Positions 1 to 12,195 of a DNA stretch of 64,000 nt are shown here, one piece after another; position 1 is the stretch's first letter, and the number at the start of each line of letters is the position of its first letter. The position numbers and the translations under genes are program-made. Under the pieces are notes generated by a model. The model was not told where the DNA came from and searched no databases. It worked only from the letters and a program-made list of their open reading frames with translations. Origin of the DNA: Oxyruncus cristatus (taxonomy: Eukaryota; Chordata; Aves; Passeriformes; Cotingidae). The DNA lies in assembly GCA_013399855.1 (NCBI GenBank), contig VXAY01002208.1, positions 395,585 through 459,584 of the forward strand, in the 5' to 3' direction.

Positions 1-915
1 TGTAGCAAAGCCCTCAGGGAGAGGGTTTTCCAGTGGTATCAAAGGCAGTTTGCAAACCCAGGGCCATCCAGCTGAAAACGCCACAGAATTACCCCTTCTG
101 AAGCACCTGGGCAATAATGAGATGTCTCTGGTTCCATCACTGCAAAGCAGTAGAGAAAAAATAATGGATTTTTGTTCCTACTGCTGCAATCCAGGAGGCA
201 TTAACATCTGGAAACTAGGAGGCAGGCTTCACCTTGGATGCTCATATTCCCTGAAATAAAAGGTGGGCTGGCAACTGTGCATTATTTAGTATCAACCAGC
301 TGATGTGTCTAATAGGAGAAGTGAGGGGAAATACCCCCTGAATTTTAAAACTCTGCTCTAATTGAGGCAGCAAACAAACACAAATCAAAGACCCTCAACC
401 ATATGAAAAATACCTGAGAGAACAACCTATTTCTTAGCGACCACTAAGCTAACGCAATTAAAGCAAGTATTCAGGAAAGAAAACAAATCTCCCTTCTACC
501 TAGCAGACTAGAAAATCAGGGATCTTTGCCTCTGCTCCTGCTACCACCCTTGGTGGCATCGGTGTATTTTTGGCTGGATTGGTGCATGGCGTACTTGCTG
601 CTCGGTGGTTGTGGACTGTTTGGTTACCCTTCTGTTTATCACAATTGTTATAGGAAATGTTGCCATCGGCGAGACAAATCTTACCAACTCCCTTGGTAGG
701 ATTCCCACTTTCCCCCTGATTTATTTCTCCTCCAACATCTTTTCTCATGTTTTGCACAGCTGAGCTGTGCTCCATCTGTCTGTGGCAGAGATGTTTATTC
801 TTAGTCCAAGATGGAATTTCAGGCTCCTGTTCCTTGGTTACCATTTCCCTATATCCCAGGACCTGGATATTTGGATGTATGATATTGACAACTTAAAATT
901 TCAACTGGAGAAACC

Positions 916-932
916 AAAAAAAAAAAAAAAAA
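916..932 (+). repeat. Poly(A) run, A17
   Basis: Uninterrupted run of 17 A. No retroposed gene or SINE body is recognisable upstream, so it is a simple homopolymer rather than a proven retrotransposon tail. Confidence 0.9.
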
Positions 933-2463
933 GGAACCATTTCAGAGGCTGTTGCTGAGCAGCTGCTGCAGTGTGAGGTGTAAGGACCATGCACAGGCTT
1001 TGCTACACTGAGCTGCTTCCATGATCTTTTTTCCCCAGTCTTTTGTTGCTTCAGATTAGAGTTGTTATATCCTACTGGCTAATTCCAAGGCACTCCCTTC
1101 TCAGTGTTTTCTGGCTGCCTTGAGTCTGAGGTCAGCTGGAGTTTCACAGCCTACGAACTCCCAGAAACCTCTGTCCCTCTGGGATTTGCCTTTCCACTTT
1201 ATTCCAGGCTTTCACCAGTGATACAGCTCCCTGTGCAAAGCTAAGCCAGGCACAGCCTTACACTGCCTGCTCCTCACTGCTGTCCTCCAGCTATTCCAGT
1301 TCAGCTGGCAGAGCTCTCTGCTGCCCTGGCTGCTGTTTGTGCTGCCGTCAGTCCCTCTGGGAAGCCCGGCCCCAACAGCCACCCTCGGCTGGATATGGGG
1401 GGTGATCCTTCCTGACAGTGTAACCCCCTGGGATTGCATTAGCCAGGCATGCAGAAAGGAGAGAGGGCCTGTCTGGTGCACTAAAAGAAACACACAAGTG
1501 GAAACATCACCCGCCAGAGGTAGAGCTGGGGCTGCCCTCCTCGTCCCGCTCTGCTCCCCTGTGTAGGCGTATTAATCCCGGCTCTGCTGTCGATGGATCT
1601 GAAAGCTTGTCCAGAAAGTCCCACCTCTTTTTCTGTAGGCATCTAGTGGGCTTTCATCTGTTCAAATTGCTCTCTTTCATTATGGAAAAAATGTTCATAT
1701 TAAAGAAGTGAGGTCGTGTATGTGCAGGCTTAGGGGAATTGAATCCCTGAGCTGACCCATCAGTTCAGCTCCGAGTCAAGTAAGTTTAATCCAAGAAAAC
1801 CAAATTACACGAACCAATCTTATTTCTCCTTCATCCCACTTTACAGTAAACAGTGTTATTAGATCCTGAAACTTCATTTATCCCTCCCTAACCACCTCTA
1901 GCTCCTTCCCTGAAGCCCCCACTAAATCCCTCTCTGCCTGCATCCCACAATCCTTTCAGAGGCAATTGGCTTACAGCAAACAAGTGGAAGCCCAGTTGAC
2001 CACCTCGTTGTCCTTCTGAGGAACCCAGGATGACTAAATCCTGCCACAAGGTGCCACACTTAACAAGGTGCTTTGTTTTTAACTCTTGCTGTAGGTACAG
2101 CAGCCAGTTTTCTCTGTGCCTTCCTGGGCAGTGCTGATCTCTGCAGTGCCCCCACTTACATTTACAGACACATTTTGCTTGGGATTCTGCACGGGGGGGG
2201 ATGATTTAAGACAACTTAAATCCACCTGTGGTCGGGTAAGTGGCTCCAGTGACATGTTGAAGACTGTAAATGTAAAACCCCAACCATCACGTGCCCCTTA
2301 CTGCATGCTTACAATTTCTTTTAAATGTGTTTGTGGGAAGAAATGGACAGGAAAATTAGACCTTGTGGCCTTGTCTATGCTGAAGAGATTTATCAGGGAA
2401 ATTAATTTTCATTTCTGCTGTTAATCAAATGGGTAGAGTCCCTTTCACTCTTGAGCTTAAACT

Positions 2464-2489
2464 TATTGCCTCCTCCTTTTCAGGTAAGT
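2464..2489 (+). promoter_or_regulatory. Candidate recursive splice site (zero-length exon)
   Basis: A pyrimidine-rich tract (about 2466-2480) ends in CAG at 2481-2483 and is followed at once by GTAAGT at 2484-2489. Acceptor and donor consensus are therefore fused at one junction. This is the ratchet-point architecture known from long introns of flies and vertebrates (for example the CADM and ROBO families). A weak branch-point-like YTNAY lies at 2462-2466. If used, the host gene would be on the plus strand with a long intron spanning this point. The motif is seen directly; its use is inferred. Confidence 0.4.
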
Positions 2490-5239
2490 TACTTCTTAAG
2501 ACTGAGGGTTGTGGAGGAAGTATGGACTGAAGCTGTGCAGTCACAAAGAGGAGTAGCCTCCAAAAGGGTCATTGGAACTGGCGGTGTGTGGGTGTCATGG
2601 TTCATGCCACAGTGAAATGCCTCACCAGGCACTGGAAGCTGGCTCTGGCTGTGGAAACGCCACGCTGGAGGTGGTTCCTCCTTTGCGGCTCATTTCTGCT
2701 TGAGCTCAGACAGTGTCAAGGTCTCCCTTGGCATTAACTGGAATTACGGAAGAATCACTCTGGATAGGTTGTTTTTTCCAAGGCTGTGAGCACTCGTAGA
2801 GTATTTGAGAACTGTCAGATCAACTTGAGTGGTGATGGAGGTGCTGGGCAGGGCACGGGAAGGTAAAACCTGCCCGACTTCTTCCCAGAGTGCTATTGCA
2901 GCTGCCCGGCTGGGATGTGATAATGGGGAGCTGAAAGCACTGCACACGTGTGTATTATCCTGGCTTCCCAGGGTGCTGAGGGGGGAGAAACGCCATCCAT
3001 CCAGGCCATTTATCTCAATCAATATCTGTTCCTTCACTCTGCAGGAGCAGCCCCGCTCAGCAAATGTATCCCCAGAGCCCGGGAGGGAGACTGCTCGGTG
3101 AGGAGCTGTGCTGAGTGCTGGGGGAGGAGGATCAGGGATGTTTCCAACCACGTGGATGAGGGAGCCCTGGGGAGCCAGGGCTGAGCCGGTGCCCTGCTTT
3201 CCCTCTCCTCCCTGGGGCCAAATCCACCCGTGCCTGAGGCTGCCCGGCTGGAGCCTCCCAGCAACAGAACGCCGGCAGCCAGGCGGGGAGCCATGGAAGC
3301 CTGCGTGCTTCCCAGGAGGAGGGCAGGCACGGCCCTGCCGGCTTGAGGAGCTCTTCCCAGGGCACGGGCCCTGCTGGAAGCCCTCAGGAGGGACTGCTGA
3401 GGCGTCCCACCTGCTAGACCTGGGTCCGCAGTGAAGCAGTGTAATGGCACTGTGGGCTGTGGTGCTGCTGGAGCACTTCCCAGGTCAGGGCTCCCCATCC
3501 TTACTGGAGAGGCCCTTCATTCTCATTCCCACAGTGCAGAGAGTGATCCTGGGACCTCAGTGAGGGCTGGCAGAGGCAGGAGGCCGGGCCGGAAGGCATG
3601 TGGGATATGCAGGGTTAGGTTTGAGCCTTCAGAATACCTGGGTGTGTGCAAAGCAGTGTCTCCATAGCTGATTATTTATCCCTCTTGAGAAACAGGGAAG
3701 ATTGTCCAGGCCCTGCAATGCTTCTGGAATTTGAGCTTGGCTGGCTGGGTGTGGGAAGTCAGTCCCTGACTTCACCTACTGTTTCAGCAGGTCTCCAAGG
3801 AGCTGTGGCAGTCCTAGACTGGACACTGGTGGGCTCAGCTGGGTGTTAGCAAAACAAAAACAAAAAAAGAAACAGAAGAGAGGATTTGCTCCATAAACCT
3901 CTGTGTCCAACCAGGGGTTGAGGTTGGAATACAAGAGCACAGTTCTGGGACCTGTAACTGAGATGTCTGTTTTCTACAGACGCATTTCTCAAAGGTATTT
4001 CCTCTGTCAAATGGGCTTTTTTGTACCTTTTTTTCTCTCCTTTTTTTCTTTTTTCTTTTTAATTTAGCCACTCACACTCTGGATAAACAGAGTTTCAAAG
4101 AGCTTTCCAATTCCAGAGGTGGGGATGTTATACAAACTAATCTTACGAAGTGAGGTATTTCCTGGGAAAGCCTTCTAAAGGAATTTTTTTCATTACTGAG
4201 TCCCTCATTACAAGATTAAAAGCTAAGCTTCTTCTTCCCTCACTTCTTCCACAAATTAGGTTTTCGTAAGACCTTTTATGTGTTTTTCTGAGTACCACAG
4301 GTCTTACCCCTTCTGGCAGAGGTGTAAATGTTAATAACACTAATTACTTCACACTAATCGACTACTTTTGGGATCTCTGGCTAGGAAGGTTTGGGAATCC
4401 CTCCTTTTACAGCTTCTTGCTGTGATATCCTAAGTGTAGCTGAAAATATTCTGGGCCATGTAGTCATTGGCCATTTTGGATCCAAGGGCTCACCCTCAGC
4501 AGTGACAAAATATGCACAAGAAAATGAAAAAGGTTTGTGCCTCAAATGGAGGTGCAGAATTTCTGATATGAAAATGTCTTGAGTTTCAGTGCAAAAGATT
4601 GGTTGTCTTACAGTCCCTGTCTAAAACCATGCTGGGCAGTGTCTGATGTTCTTCCAAGTGTCTCATTTAATGGGAGAACTTCGCCCAGTGATGAGACTTT
4701 GTTTTTACTTTATTTAGGACTCTAGTACAAATGGAAAAGAGAGAGTAACAGCGAACCTGAACTTTGTACCGGTGTTGTTAACACGCCTGATTTCTAGCCA
4801 GGAAAGCCATGGTGGTGCAGATCAACCCTGATGGACAACATCTGATGCAGTAATTCCTGGGTAACCTGAGAACATGCGGGTAAAACTACAGCAGTGGAGA
4901 ATGTACATGGAGCACATCCCGGTGGGGTGAGTGCAATGATCACAGGATGGAAGAGCCAAATTTGGGAGAGGAGACCTGTCCAAACGTGTGGGGCAGGAGA
5001 ACCTATCTTTTTAAACCCATTCAAAAAGAAACACGAGTCTTAGAGAACATTGTTGCTCTTTCTGGTTATGTTGTAAGGTAAGTGTTTAGGGTCACAGCAG
5101 GAGGAATAACCCATTTCAGCCGAAGGGTAACACTTGAATAAGAAAGATTGGGGCTTTATTGGCCTAGGAAATCAGTCACTGAAAGTGAGGTGAGTTTTGA
5201 CTTTGTGAGCAGTGTCTCCAGCCTGACAAGTGTAGGAGT

Positions 5240-5256
5240 AATTATTATTATTATTA
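5240..5256. repeat. Short (ATT)n microsatellite
   Basis: About five ATT units in tandem. No wider repeat element is visible around it. Confidence 0.85.
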
Positions 5257-6824
5257 ACACAGAAGATGTAAATGGCAGAGTTTCTGCAAGGGCACGTTTG
5301 TGTGGATGACTGGGATGTCCTGCCAGCACGGGGAGAGTTTATATTTATTGCAAGTGTAAATAGGTATGACCATAGCTGACTTGCACACTGGAAGTCTGAG
5401 ACATGTGCTGCTGCAGCTGCACATCAGAGGCGCTGGAGGAAGAGCTGCGATCTCTGCCAGCTCTGATAAAAATAAGACGTTATTTGTAAGCAGAATGGGC
5501 GTGTGGAGTGAAACTAGACTGGGAACTTGTCAGAGCTATGATCCCCCTCTTCCATCGAAGGCAAGGGAAGGAGTTACCACCATGAGAGCTGGATGAGGGT
5601 TTAGGTGGAAGACTGGCTTTCCAGAGGGAATCTGTGTCTTGGGTGACCTGGGGCCCTGGTTTTTTTTGAGGAGCTTCCAGGCACAGCAATAAGGCCAACG
5701 TTTCAGTACAAAGTTGGGCTGCTGGAAACTGGACAGTGTGAATTTTCACTGGCTCTTTGTCAGTGGAATATTCTGAGGGAACAAACTGATGTGTTGCTGT
5801 GTGAAGCTGGTTTCTTTTCTTGGAGTTACAGCACACACGAGACTATTCCTTCCTTATCAGAAAAATAGCCTTTGGCCCCGGTGGAGAGCGTTTCTTTTCT
5901 AGACACTAACTGTACATCCCGGTATCAGTTCTGGTTTATCACTCGTAATAAAAGGTCAGCTCGCTGTCTTGAAACGGCTGAACCAGCCGGGTGAATGTTT
6001 TGTAACTGAGAACTGTTTCCTTTTGTAACTTAAGCACTTAATTGCTTCTAATTGGTTACCATTGGGCCGGAGGAGCGGCTCGGAATGCCAGACCCCAGAG
6101 GAAGGGCTGGGAGAGGCCGTGGAAGCTGCACGGTGTTGGTGTGACAGTGGTCACTGTGGGGCGGCACCCAGGGAAAGGGCAGCAAGGAGAGTGTCTGGGA
6201 ACGATCGCAGACAGAGAGGCGATTGAGGGGTTCTGGGAAAGAGGAGTGAGGTCAGTCCTGGCAAGCAGACCCAGCAAAGCAGTGTTCGATGAGCCGTAGA
6301 GTCCTCAGCTCATCAGTGTCTCCAAACCGGCTGATGGGAGCAGTGAAAACCTCAGAAAGTAGCAAGTCATTAGCACTTGGGAGAGCTGCAATCCTGGAAC
6401 AAAATCAGGACTAGAACAATGTTTAAAACACAAAACCAGGCAGCTCAGTGCAGAAATGTGGATGGGTTTTGTGCGTTCAGGATCAAATGTGAATGAGTCA
6501 TAGTCTTAGTTGGGGAGGACCAAGAAATTAACAATTTCACTGCAACTTCTTGTACAACTTGACCTTTGTCTCTCTGGTGTGACTCAGGGGTAACTAGAAG
6601 AAAATCGGTGTAAATGAGAACAGAATCCAATTTTTGGCATTTGCTGAGACTTAAACCCAGATTATCCCCTGTTCAGAGCAGTGAATAATGTTATCCAGGG
6701 CCTACTGATCTCTGAACCAGTACAGACTTCCATTTGCTTGGTGTAAACATACTTCAGTATTATCAATGAGCAGAGTTCACGTGTTGGTGTAAGAGTTCCT
6801 TCCTTGTCTGCTGTTGTCTTTCAG

Positions 6825-7035
6825 CCTAAATACTTGTGGCATGTTGAATATTGATTATGCCCCGGAATTGCCAACAGACAGTCTCTATCTCTCCCAAGTA
6901 AATGCTACTCGTGTTCACCAGTGGCACAATAATCCCCAATTACATTATGCAGGATTAATTAGCTCCAGTGTAAGGCTGCTAAATGAGCCATTACATTGTT
7001 TGGGAGCAAAAGACACCAAAACCAAGCGGGTGTGA
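6825..7035 (+). other. Exon-like segment or conserved homeodomain-site element
   Basis: A very strong acceptor (long C/T tract from about 6797, then TTTCAG ending at 6824) precedes a frame that stays open for about 70 codons to TGA at 7033-7035. The translation has balanced composition, unlike the proline/arginine/cysteine-rich chance frames elsewhere, but matches no protein I recognise. No AATAAA lies close downstream, which argues against a finished terminal exon. A possible but weak donor (CCCAA before GTAAAT) lies near 6899. The interior also holds homeodomain-type sites: TAATCC at 6930-6935, GGATTA at 6952-6957 and TTAATTAG at 6955-6962. A conserved enhancer is therefore an equal alternative. 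Confidence 0.25.
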
Positions 7036-10000
7036 ACAATTTCAGTATTACAGGGGAGAGGGGTTTCCAACTGACAGCGGGCAGGGTTAGGTGGGATACT
7101 GGGTTGGAATTCTTCCCTTTGAGGAAGTGGCAAATAACCTGGATTTTTCAAACTGCACCTTATGGGGAGCACCTGTCTGCAGAGGGGATTTTTGTCTCTT
7201 TATAGCAGCACATGCTAAAACCTACCCTGTTGATGTCACTGGGGCTGTTCCCTGCTGGCTCTGCCACCCTGAGTCAACAGCTACACAACCTGAGTGTCTG
7301 CTCAGAGTTCCCCTTTGACTTTGCACCAGTGACAGTTGCTCCTCTGGCAGGTGCAAACCAAACCTTTTGGGGTTATCACACAGGGAAATGCTTCTATTTG
7401 AAAAAATCCGCATCTGGAGACTGTGGGGTTGTAAGAACTTCCCTTCAGCTGTTCTAAGAGCTACTGAGTCCTACTGCTGAGGGAGCTCGACTGAACTGGG
7501 CTGTCAGAGAGTGTTTCCAGTGGCTTGCTGTTTACTGGCTCTGAGCTGCTGCTCAGGAAGGACAAAACCAGTGAAGGGTTCTCTCACCAGGGCCCAGGGC
7601 AGGCAGAACAGTCTCATGTCCTTTTTTCCCAGCTGTCTAAAAAGCAAATTAGTGAGAGCAAGTCTAGACCGATTTTTCCCAAACTGCTCAGACAGGCTCT
7701 CTGCCTCTTGCTGCTGTTTTGTCAGCATAATGACTGGTGCTTAATTCCCTGCAAGGAGGGCCTTTGGGGAGCTAAGTCTTCATAGAATGAGACTTGGGTG
7801 AGGGGAAAGCCTCATGTGAAAGCATGTCTGTGACAGGTGAGCTGCAGACACAGAGGTGTCCCTTTAGGGGCCTGTCTCCTCACCAGCTCAGCTCCCACTG
7901 CTGGGATTGCCATCTCAGCTTGTCTCTGTGAGAAGAACTTGCTGGAGAGCAGCTGCAATCCTGTGTTTCTCAACTCCATGTGCATTTATTCTGAGGCAGC
8001 TGGTTTGGGAGCCAACACCCTTGGCTGGCTGTGCCAGGAGGATCAAATGAGCCTGGTGCTGTCACCAGAGGGTGTTCCAGGAGAGCAGTGGCAGGCCTGG
8101 AGCTGCATTGTCCTCAGCTAAAAAAACTGTCACGCTGATTACTGTTTTAATGGCTGGAAACACTTTGAAACACAGCAGATTATGCTCCAAGAACCCAGTG
8201 TATTTTCTCAGGGCAGATACACTTGAAATAATGCAGCTCCAGTGCTCTCAGCTGCTCAGCTTCTGTGGGCTAATTAATAGTATGAAGTGGAGAGAGGGGC
8301 TCCCTAATTGGCAGCTTCAGAACAATCTGAGGAGTGGAGGGAATAGGGCAGTGATAAAGCCCTTCCAAAAACCTTTGGCAATTACAGTAATTGAGAGAGA
8401 GAGGGGAAGAAGGGGAGATGTTTCCTGGAACAGAGGGACAGTTTCTTGTCTGCCCTGGTTTGAGGAGGGCTGGGCTGCTTGCTCAGGGCTCTTGCTCTTG
8501 AGTAATTGATGAAGCAGATTCATTCTGCAAGGCAGAAGCAAAGGTGGTGCTGACTGGGCAGATTTTGGAGCTCCTGAGGTCTCTGGCAGCGAAGGGAGGA
8601 CAGCGACAGTAGAAGAAAATCATTTGTGTTGCAGCCAGAAGTCTCATGTGCTGGCTTTCCTTCCTCCAGGGTGGGAGAGGAAAGAGAGAGGCAGTTTTTG
8701 GCTCCTGTTCCCTGCTAGTGGAGGAGAGGAACATAACAAATGAATGTCATGCTACAGACAGGCACAAATCTCTCAGGAAATCAGTGCTCTTGGCTCATCA
8801 GGACACCCCTGCCAAGTGCTGGCATAGAGGAGTGAGAGTAGGAGGCAATATTAACTCCTGGTGTAGTTTTTGATCTGTCCATATCACCTGGTGCTCAGAG
8901 ATCAGGTGGCAGTTGTTGCAACCTGGGTGCTGCAAGGTTTTTAATTGTAGAGACTGTTTTGCATTGATTTCAGAGCCAAATGTGGGTTATGAAACCATGT
9001 TTTAGGATTTACTCTGTGTAGTCAAGCTTGTGTAGTAGGTAATCAAAGGCCACGTTTAGAACCACGACAACTTCAGCTAAACACTGAGAAGGGTGAGAGA
9101 GATAATTAGGGAATTACTTTCATTTCTCTCATTCTTTCTGAAGCAAAAGTTAGAGCTGTTTCAGAGGTAAGTAGCGAGATTCAGAATGACTCTTGGGTGT
9201 GGTGGTTGTGTTTACCTGTCCCCGAAGGATCCTGAAGCCTGTGACACTGTCCCATGGGTCACGTTGCCTGACTTGGTGACCCAAACATGTGCTGAGCACA
9301 AATATGTTCCCTTGTAGCAGAAGTCTTCTGGGCTCTTCTAGGAAAGCTCTTGGCTCTCTTGGCAGTTTGATGTTGGCCTTGTGTCAAGGCAGATGGAAGT
9401 GGCCTGTAACAGAATGCTGGATTGTCCACCCATATCCAAGGAAGGAGAGTGCTCCGAAGCCCAAGCCCTTCCCTGGGGCAATACCAATTTCCTGGTCCTA
9501 GTACAGCCCTGTGCCCTTGGTCAGTGATTTTTGGCCTTGTGGGACTTGGTTTGTATCCCTAGAGACTGCAGCACTACCAGTTTAGTACAGTCTGGAGCCC
9601 CAAGTGGGACACTTGCAGGAAACTTCCGTGGAGGTACCGGTGGGGAATGCTGAGGGAACCTGTTTCACTGATGTCAGCCAGGCTGTGGAGCAGGTATCTG
9701 TGTCGAGAGTTCCCAGTGGCTCACCCTAGTCTGCTTTCCCACTTAGAAAGCTGAGATGTATGAAATAACTGAAGTGATCAACTGCAAACCACAGCATTGG
9801 GACAGTTAGTGGCTGGAATTCCCACGTAACTCCAGTCTTCATCGGTCACTGGCGGGGGGAAAGGGGCTATGACTGATCCAGGTGATTTCCCACCCCAGTG
9901 CCAGCAGGCTGGGGCCGTGGCAGGCTGCTCCAGTGTCCCCTACGTTGCAGGCAGAGCCCCAGGACAGGGGGTGAGCCAAGGGCAGCCCCGTGCCCTTTCC

Positions 10001-12142
10001 CCCCAGCCCCAGTTGAGCAATGCCTGCACAGCTGAGCGTCTGGTGCTCCCAGACAGATACAATGACTGGTCTGTGAGAGCACTCATACCAATTACATCTT
10101 ATCATCAAATCATTCTGTTCCATCGCCCCACTTAATTAGCCATGGGCTTTGGTATTTCAGCAATGCTCTGCCATGCCAAAAACTGGAAGTATTCTTTGTG
10201 TGGTACACACCCAGCAACTGCCTGTCTGCCAGCCAGGGGCACATCAACAACTGTTCCTCCTGCAGCAGGGCAGCGTCTGCTGTGAGATGGAATTGCCCAC
10301 TTCTGGCTTTTCAGACCAAAATGATTTAGAGCCCCTGGTCTTTTCATCTGGGCACTCAGCTGTCCCTGCAGGGAAAGCAAGCTGGCTTCTCCTCAGCTGT
10401 TTTGGGAACGAAAACCGTGATGAGTCACACGAAACCCACAACTGAAAGGGTTCCTCGAGTGTGAGTTGTTAAAAGGACCCTTTCTGTTTACAAATGATGA
10501 ATTCAGGAAGACTCCACAGGAACACAAATCAGCTGCTCGTTAGCAGAGGATCAGAGCCACTGCCTCGATCCTGGTCTGCAGCAGGGGCCCGGGGCTTGGG
10601 GAGTGTGTGTTAGGTGAGGGCCTGACCTAGTTCTGGTTGGTATGTTTGAAAACATCCAAACCCAGGCGGATCCTCACATCCCACCTGCAGCACAAAGCGA
10701 CTGATTTGGCAACCTGAGCTGTGGATGGCAGGGATTCTTCTCCCCCTTCAATTTGAGCAGTGAGTAAGTGTGGGTGAGGAGCTCCGTGACCTGTAGAATC
10801 CAGCCTGGAAGAGCTCATCAACAAAGGGCAGCAAGGGATGATTAGGAATTGGGAGACAATGTAGTGTTTGGTTCTCAGCTACCCACTGATGCTGAGCCCT
10901 GTTTTCACAGCCAGGGAGAAAGAGGCCTCTGGCCTACCTGTCATGAGGAATCCAGTTATTCAGTGGGAGCAGGATCTATTTGTCAGCACCCCCCAAAGCC
11001 CTGCTCTGGCATCTGAGGCATGTGACAGATGGGAGAAGGCACTTTGCCTATTTTTGTCGTGCAACAAATCCTTTTTCCTACTCTGATTGGGGCTCAGTCC
11101 CATCCTTGGATCTGAGCTCGCTGCTCTCTGTCACTGCCATGGCAATGTTCTGTGCCCGAAGGCAGAATTTGGCAGTGATGTGAATAGATGGCATCTGTAA
11201 TCTTCCCTCAGATGGGACCCAAAGAACACCAACAGGTGCTGGTGAGCATCCAGCCTGCAGAGATGTGTTTGGAAATCCTACATGGATCTTACAGAGACTT
11301 GGAGAGAGCTTGGAGTTCCTGCAGGAACAGAGGTGAGGGTTTAGTCTGTTTGTCTGGATTGCCCATGTAGGACCTTAATTGCCACAACAGCCTAAAAGCC
11401 CAGCTGATGGTCCCTCCTGCTGCCTCTTGTCCTTCATGTGAAAATCTCTTTCCCTGCAATCCCTAGGAAAGCAAATTCCAGAAGTTACATTAGCATGAAA
11501 TAATCAGTCGCATCACCGGTAGAATTGCAACGTTCCCATGAGCGCAGTGGGGCAATATACGTTCACCTCCACTGAGCTGCAGTTTGTTTGCGGGCCCGTT
11601 TGGGGTGCAGAAGGAGCAACTCCAGAAGTCCCACCATCACTGGTATTTGCTGATTTAAAACACGGATCCTCCTGGCTTTTCACTTGTCTGCTTCAGGAAG
11701 TCACTTGGCTTTGTTTGCCTTCACCACACTTTGCTGTAGGAGCCCAGAAAAGTGCCTCAACCAGCCTTTCCTTGCATCCTCAGCAGCAATTTGCCTTGCT
11801 GATCTCTCTATCTCCACATCATTCACCAGAAATCCTCTGGATTTTTTTCCCCCTCGATTTTCAGGCCTTCTGCCATGGGAGCTCCATGGAGACAGATAAG
11901 CTGTCACTGGTGACAAGGCAAGTATCCTGTGGCCAAATATTCACCACTAAACCTTTCCTCTCCCTTCTTGTACTGAGACTGCCAATGTGTGAGGATTTCC
12001 TGGAGTCCCAGGCGTGACTTTCAACTCCTGAGGGCTGTTCTTATTTAGAGCAGCTGAGACTCCATCTCAAAGATACTTTTTTCATGAAATTTTTCTGTCA
12101 CAGGTACTTTTAAGTGCAAAGTGTGGTTCTGTTTAAAGGGAA
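7036..12142. other. Single-copy noncoding DNA, no gene seen
   Basis: No domain-bearing frame and no recognisable transposon. Open frames of up to about 160 codons (11538-12017) occur, but none has convincing splice context. An isolated plus-strand donor (AGAG before GTAAGT, GT at 9167) and an AT-rich patch at 10085-10150 with TTAATTAG are the only items of note. Confidence 0.55.
10085..10150. promoter_or_regulatory. Candidate conserved noncoding element
   Basis: AT-rich island in GC-richer flanks with CCAATTA and TTAATTAG homeodomain-type sites and a TTATCA GATA-type site. It has no repeat character and no open frame of note. The call rests on composition and motif content only; conservation was not tested. 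Confidence 0.2.
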
Positions 12143-12195
12143 GGGGGGGGGGGNGGGGGTTTGTGGTTTTGAGAGGGGGGGGGGGGGGGGGGGGG
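12143..12195 (+). repeat. Interrupted poly(G) tract with ambiguous base
   Basis: A G-run at 12143-12159 carrying an N at 12154, a short T/G-rich spacer, then G21 at 12175-12195. The tract is G-quadruplex-competent in principle. The N shows that the homopolymer was not resolved, so the true length is uncertain. Confidence 0.9.

Larger units (their letters stand above)
1..6813. other. Single-copy noncoding DNA, no gene seen
   Basis: No frame in this stretch has a recognisable domain, and the open frames are short (114 codons or fewer). It contains an A17 run at 916-932, a recursive-splice-like junction at 2484, a strong isolated plus-strand donor (AAG before GTAAGT at 5078) and a short ATT repeat at 5240-5256. 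The longest frame is minus-strand 500-844, which lacks splice context and resembles no family I know. I read the stretch as intronic or intergenic. Nothing else here can be supported. Confidence 0.6.

Noticed and set aside
500..844. Minus-strand 114-codon frame with protein-like wording
   Set aside because: Frames of this length are expected many times by chance in this window; no splice signals, domain or start context.
916..932. A-rich runs here and at 42308 and 61840 as retrogene tails
   Set aside because: No gene-like, SINE or LINE body upstream and no target-site duplication that I could see.
3034..3498. Overlapping 154- and 108-codon frames on opposite strands
   Set aside because: Explained by locally stop-poor GC-rich sequence; composition is Pro/Arg/Ser/Ala-rich with no domain.
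5071..5083. Strong lone donor (AAG/GTAAGT)
   Set aside because: No acceptable upstream acceptor and no open frame ending at it; single donors occur by chance.
8050..8075. TCACCAGAGGGTG resembling a CTCF core
   Set aside because: Only part of the consensus fits; the GC-rich downstream half is wrong.
11131..11155. GCCATGGCAA resembling an RFX X-box
   Set aside because: Only one arm fits the consensus; the full match is at 16898-16911.
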